From NCBI GenBank assembly GCA_029068395.1, contig JAIECQ010000015.1:1-35358 (forward strand): a stretch of DNA of 35,358 nt. The letters are read 5' to 3'. A program made the translations under genes and the position numbers. This stretch comes from Rikenellaceae bacterium. Lineage in GTDB: Bacteria > Bacteroidota > Bacteroidia > Bacteroidales > Rikenellaceae. Below the pieces are notes generated by a model. The model worked only from the letters and a program-made list of their open reading frames with translations, did not search any database and was not told the DNA's origin. Positions within the stretch are counted from its first letter, which is position 1, and every line of letters begins with the position of its first letter. Positions 32,871 through 35,358 of the stretch are shown in pieces.

Positions 32871-34091
32871 CTATATATATGTCAGGCTGGAAAGATTGTC
32901 CTGGTCAAATACAGTGGCGGCACATCGGCATATATCGTCGGCTGTGACAGCATCCACGCGCGCCTTTAGCCCCTCGTAAGACTCTACCTGTCCATAGACG
33001 AGCATGCTCTTGCCGGCCGACAACATAAGGCTCTCGGCATTCTCTGAGGCTATCACAATCTGTCCCAAAAGCTGCTTTTTGGCCATGGCCAGCGCCCGCG
33101 GAGTGAGCGGCTCGTTTTTCATGCGCTCAATCTCAGAGACAGCCAAGTCGCAACACTGACATAGATTCTCTTTATCACAACCGAAACAGACCGTCACAAC
33201 ACCGGTATCGCAATAAGAGGCAAAACCCGCCTCCACCGAATAGCACAACCCGTTGCGCTCCCTTAAGGCCACATTAAGCCTGCTGCCCGAACTCATTCCA
33301 CCCAGCACATTGACCATGAGAGCCACGGCGGTCCTGTCATGACTGAGACACGAACAGCTGCGACCTCCCATTATGAAGTGACTCTGATAGGTGCCCTTAG
33401 AGACCTTGTCGTTACCTGTCACATAAGGAGCCACCCCCTGACGCACCACCGCAGAGCGTCTTGCCGGCAACCGACCGAACTTATCATGCGCCACCTGACG
33501 GAAACGAGCCGATGACACATTGCCGACCACCGAGAAAACCATACGGTCGGTAGTGTAATGGCGCTCCACAAAACGACGCAGGTCGTCCGAACGAAAACGC
33601 GAAATGCTCCGTCTGGTGCCCAATATGTTGCGCCCGAGCGAACTGCCGGCAAACACCATGTCTTCAAAATCGTCATATATAGCCTCAGAGGGCGAATCCT
33701 TATACGAATTGATCTCATCTATAATGACACCTCGCTCGGTCTCTATGTCTCGCTCGGCAAACAAGGAGTTGAACACCACATCGGCAATCAGATCTGCCGC
33801 TTTGGCATAATCGCCCTTAAGCACTGTCGCATGCACCACCGTCTCCTCTTTGGTGGTATAAGCATTAAGCTCGCCGCCCACATTGTCGAGCAACGAGTTT
33901 ATGTGATATGCACGTCTCTTTGCGGTGCCTTTAAAAAGCAGATGCTCAATAAAATGCGCCATGCCATGCTCGTTGTCGGCCTCGTCACGCGTACCCGCAC
34001 CTATGGTGAGTCCGCAGTGCAACACCGCACTCCTTACACGCCCCAAGACACACTTTATGCCGTTGTCAAGCTCAAAAACTTCGTACTCCAT
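32871..34091 (-). CDS. M16 family zinc metallopeptidase
   Basis: This 406-residue protein is related to mitochondrial processing peptidase and PqqL/insulinase-type proteases. The inverted zinc motif H-F-I-E-H lies at 46-50, and the third ligand is probably E126 in V-I-I-D-E-I-N, 76 residues later as expected. The C-terminal M16_C domain includes a G-G-M-S-S-G-S-R-L segment, as in the active one-domain-pair family. No signal peptide is seen, so it is probably cytosolic. It degrades or processes peptides; the substrate is unknown. It is separated from rplI by a terminator and is probably transcribed separately. Confidence 0.93.
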   Translation of the reverse strand: MEYEVFELDNGIKCVLGRVRSAVLHCGLTIGAGTRDEADNEHGMAHFIEHLLFKGTAKRRAYHINSLLDNVGGELNAYTTKEETVVHATVLKGDYAKAADLIADVVFNSLFAERDIETERGVIIDEINSYKDSPSEAIYDDFEDMVFAGSSLGRNILGTRRSISRFRSDDLRRFVERHYTTDRMVFSVVGNVSSARFRQVAHDKFGRLPARRSAVVRQGVAPYVTGNDKVSKGTYQSHFIMGGRSCSCLSHDRTAVALMVNVLGGMSSGSRLNVALRERNGLCYSVEAGFASYCDTGVVTVCFGCDKENLCQCCDLAVSEIERMKNEPLTPRALAMAKKQLLGQIVIASENAESLMLSAGKSMLVYGQVESYEGLKARVDAVTADDICRCAATVFDQDNLSSLTYI

Positions 34092-34187
34092 AACAGATCC
34101 TTTATTTACACTCCCCTCTTCAAAAGCGCCGCCCCGCTCTGGCCCAAACTTTCGCTGACGCCACAGCCACCAATATCATGCAGAGCA

Positions 34188-34216
34188 AAATAAAAGGGAC
34201 TTGAATAAGTCCCTTT
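34188..34216 (-). terminator. Intrinsic terminator of the rpsF-rpsR-rplI operon
   Basis: On the minus strand AAAGGGACTT and AAGTCCCTTT form a perfect 10-bp stem around four bases, then TTATTTT. It starts 23 bp after the rplI stop. Confidence 0.88.
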
Positions 34217-34239
34217 CAAAATGATATTGCAAACAATAC

Positions 34240-34710
34240 TTACTCTGCTGCGTTCTCTTCTTTTGCGCTCTCTTCGGCAACCACGTTTACCTTGACTGTG
34301 CCTTTGATGTCGCGGTAAACCTTAACGGAAGCCTCGTAAGAGCCAAGCTCTTTGATTGCAGAGACGGTAATGTTCTTTTTCTCTACCTCCACGCCCTTTG
34401 CAGCTATCTGCTCTGCTATCTGAGCGGCGGTCACCGAGCCGAAAATCTTGTTGCCATCGCTAACCTTAGCGGTAACGGTGACCTCTATTGCCGATATCTT
34501 GGCAGCTTTAGCCTCGGCCTCAGCGCGAACTTTAGCCTCTTTGTGAGCCTGTTGTTTTATGTTTTCCGCAAGCACTTTCTTTGCCGAAGCAGTGGCCAGG
34601 ATAGCCTTGCCCTGGGGTATCAGAAAGTTGTTTGCATAACCGGGACGCACATTGACGATGTCGTTTTTGTGGCCCAAATTATCGACGTCTTGTTTAAGTA
34701 TGATTTCCAT
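34240..34710 (-). CDS. rplI: 50S ribosomal protein bL9
   Basis: This 156-residue bL9 binds 23S rRNA near the L1 stalk base. The N-terminal domain has M-E-I-I-L-K-Q-D-V and V-x-V-R-P-G-Y-A-N-N-F-L-I-P, the family signature. A long Ala/Lys/Glu-rich connecting helix follows at about 42-75, then the C-terminal domain with K-I-F-G-S-V-T. The last 10 residues are an acidic extension. It is the third gene of rpsF-rpsR-rplI, 31 bp after rpsR. Confidence 0.97.
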   Translation of the reverse strand: MEIILKQDVDNLGHKNDIVNVRPGYANNFLIPQGKAILATASAKKVLAENIKQQAHKEAKVRAEAEAKAAKISAIEVTVTAKVSDGNKIFGSVTAAQIAEQIAAKGVEVEKKNITVSAIKELGSYEASVKVYRDIKGTVKVNVVAEESAKEENAAE

Positions 34711-34741
34711 TGATAATGTCTCTAAAGAAATTAGAAAAAGA

Positions 34742-35011
34742 TTACTTCATTAAGTCTGTCACGAAAGGCAGAATGGCCAAATGGCGCGCACGTTTAATGG
34801 CGGTTGCGACCTTTTTCTGATATTTCTGTGAAGTACCGGTCAGACGACGGGGTAATATGCGGCCCTGCTCGTTGAGGAACTTCTTGAGAAATTCGCCGTC
34901 TTTGTAATCAATATACTTGATACCGTTCTTTTTGAAACGGCAATATTTTTTCTTTCTAACCTCTACCGTGGGAGGGTTGAGATATCTTATTTCTGTCTGA
35001 TTCTGTGCCAT
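34742..35011 (-). CDS. rpsR: 30S ribosomal protein bS18
   Basis: This 89-residue bS18 has Y-I-D-Y-K-D near the middle and [10 protein letters not shown], then [19 protein letters not shown], the canonical rRNA-binding core. It forms a heterodimer with bS6 on the platform of the 30S subunit. Its start lies three bases after the rpsF stop, so the two are translated together. No ssb or priB gene lies between them, as is usual in Bacteroidota. Confidence 0.97.
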   Translation of the reverse strand: MAQNQTEIRYLNPPTVEVRKKKYCRFKKNGIKYIDYKDGEFLKKFLNEQGRILPRRLTGTSQKYQKKVATAIKRARHLAILPFVTDLMK

Positions 35012-35014
35012 GAT

Positions 35015-35358
35015 TTATTCCTCCTTCTTGCTGCTGTTGTTTTTTCTTCTTTTTTCTGCATATTCAACGGCGTGTTTGTCCATCTTGAAAGTGAGGAAAC
35101 GAATCACACGCTCGTCGCGCGAGTACTGGGTTTCGAGTTTCTCGATAATGCTGCCCTCGCCCGTGAACTGAAGCAGGAAATAGAAGCCTGTGCTCTTTTT
35201 CTGAATAGGATAAGCCAACTTTTTGAGGCCCCAGTCTTCCTGACTGACGATCTGACCTCCGTTTTCGGTGATAACACCGCGGAATTTGCCAACCAACTCG
35301 GCCAGTTGCGCGTCGTTAAGGACTGGAGTGGCAATGAAATCGGTTTCGTTATTTTTGT
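35015..35358 (-). CDS. rpsF: 30S ribosomal protein bS6, 5' end cut by the window
   Basis: At least 113 residues of bS6 are present. Read from the window edge, the frame begins [13 protein letters not shown], which matches the first strand of bS6, so the start codon lies just outside. The apparent internal start at 35296 would remove that strand and is rejected. The segment [13 protein letters not shown] is the family signature, and a Lys/Glu-rich tail closes the protein. It is first of the rpsF-rpsR-rplI operon and pairs with bS18 in the 30S platform. Confidence 0.96.
   Translation of the reverse strand, partial: KNNETDFIATPVLNDAQLAELVGKFRGVITENGGQIVSQEDWGLKKLAYPIQKKSTGFYFLLQFTGEGSIIEKLETQYSRDERVIRFLTFKMDKHAVEYAEKRRKNNSSKKEE

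Overview
The window looks like a chromosomal segment of a Bacteroidales (Bacteroidota) bacterium, probably a gut-type anaerobe. Several genes follow a TAnnTTTG -7 box with a TTG about 18-20 bp upstream, which is the Bacteroidota housekeeping promoter. The gene content fits too: DUF4293, large CarboxypepD-like/plug/barrel outer-membrane receptors, HzsA-related lipoproteins, a FISUMP-domain fragment and an rpsF-rpsR-rplI operon. Genus cannot be fixed from the sequence alone. No transposase, integrase, reverse transcriptase, tRNA, rRNA or CRISPR array was found.

Layout. 1-559: a non-coding GC-rich repeat element containing a long perfect hairpin and a 22-23 bp tandem tail. 600-5629 (+): a tight operon of MATE transporter, cytidylate-kinase-like protein, second MATE transporter, small lipoprotein and GT4 glycosyltransferase. 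5687-7445 (+): grpE-dnaJ. 7691-11962 (+): two large lipoproteins that each carry two c-type haem motifs, an HzsA-related protein and a propeller-like/cytochrome protein. 12146-13498 (+): a third MATE transporter. 13627-19689 (-): tyrosine-decarboxylase-like PLP enzyme, DUF4293 membrane protein, ComEC-like channel and YifB/ComM ATPase. 20100-20864 (+): a SIMPL-domain periplasmic protein. 21401-31972 (-): three paralogous outer-membrane receptors, with a truncated FISUMP gene and about 2 kb of mosaic repeats between the second and third. 32354-32791 (+): a small four-helix membrane protein with an internal duplication and extreme codon bias. 32871 to the right edge (-): M16 peptidase, rplI, rpsR and a 5'-cut rpsF.

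The most unusual part is 20.9-29.5 kb together with its sister repeat at 1-559. The same hairpin-bearing element sits immediately 3' of two of the three receptor genes. It is orphaned at the left edge, and one stem pair differs between copies with pairing kept. Next to it are two further direct-repeat families and a FISUMP fragment whose reading frame runs into repeat DNA without any ATG. The other two candidates for new biology are the paired di-haem lipoproteins and the duplicated small membrane protein. Everything else reads as ordinary housekeeping or envelope genes.
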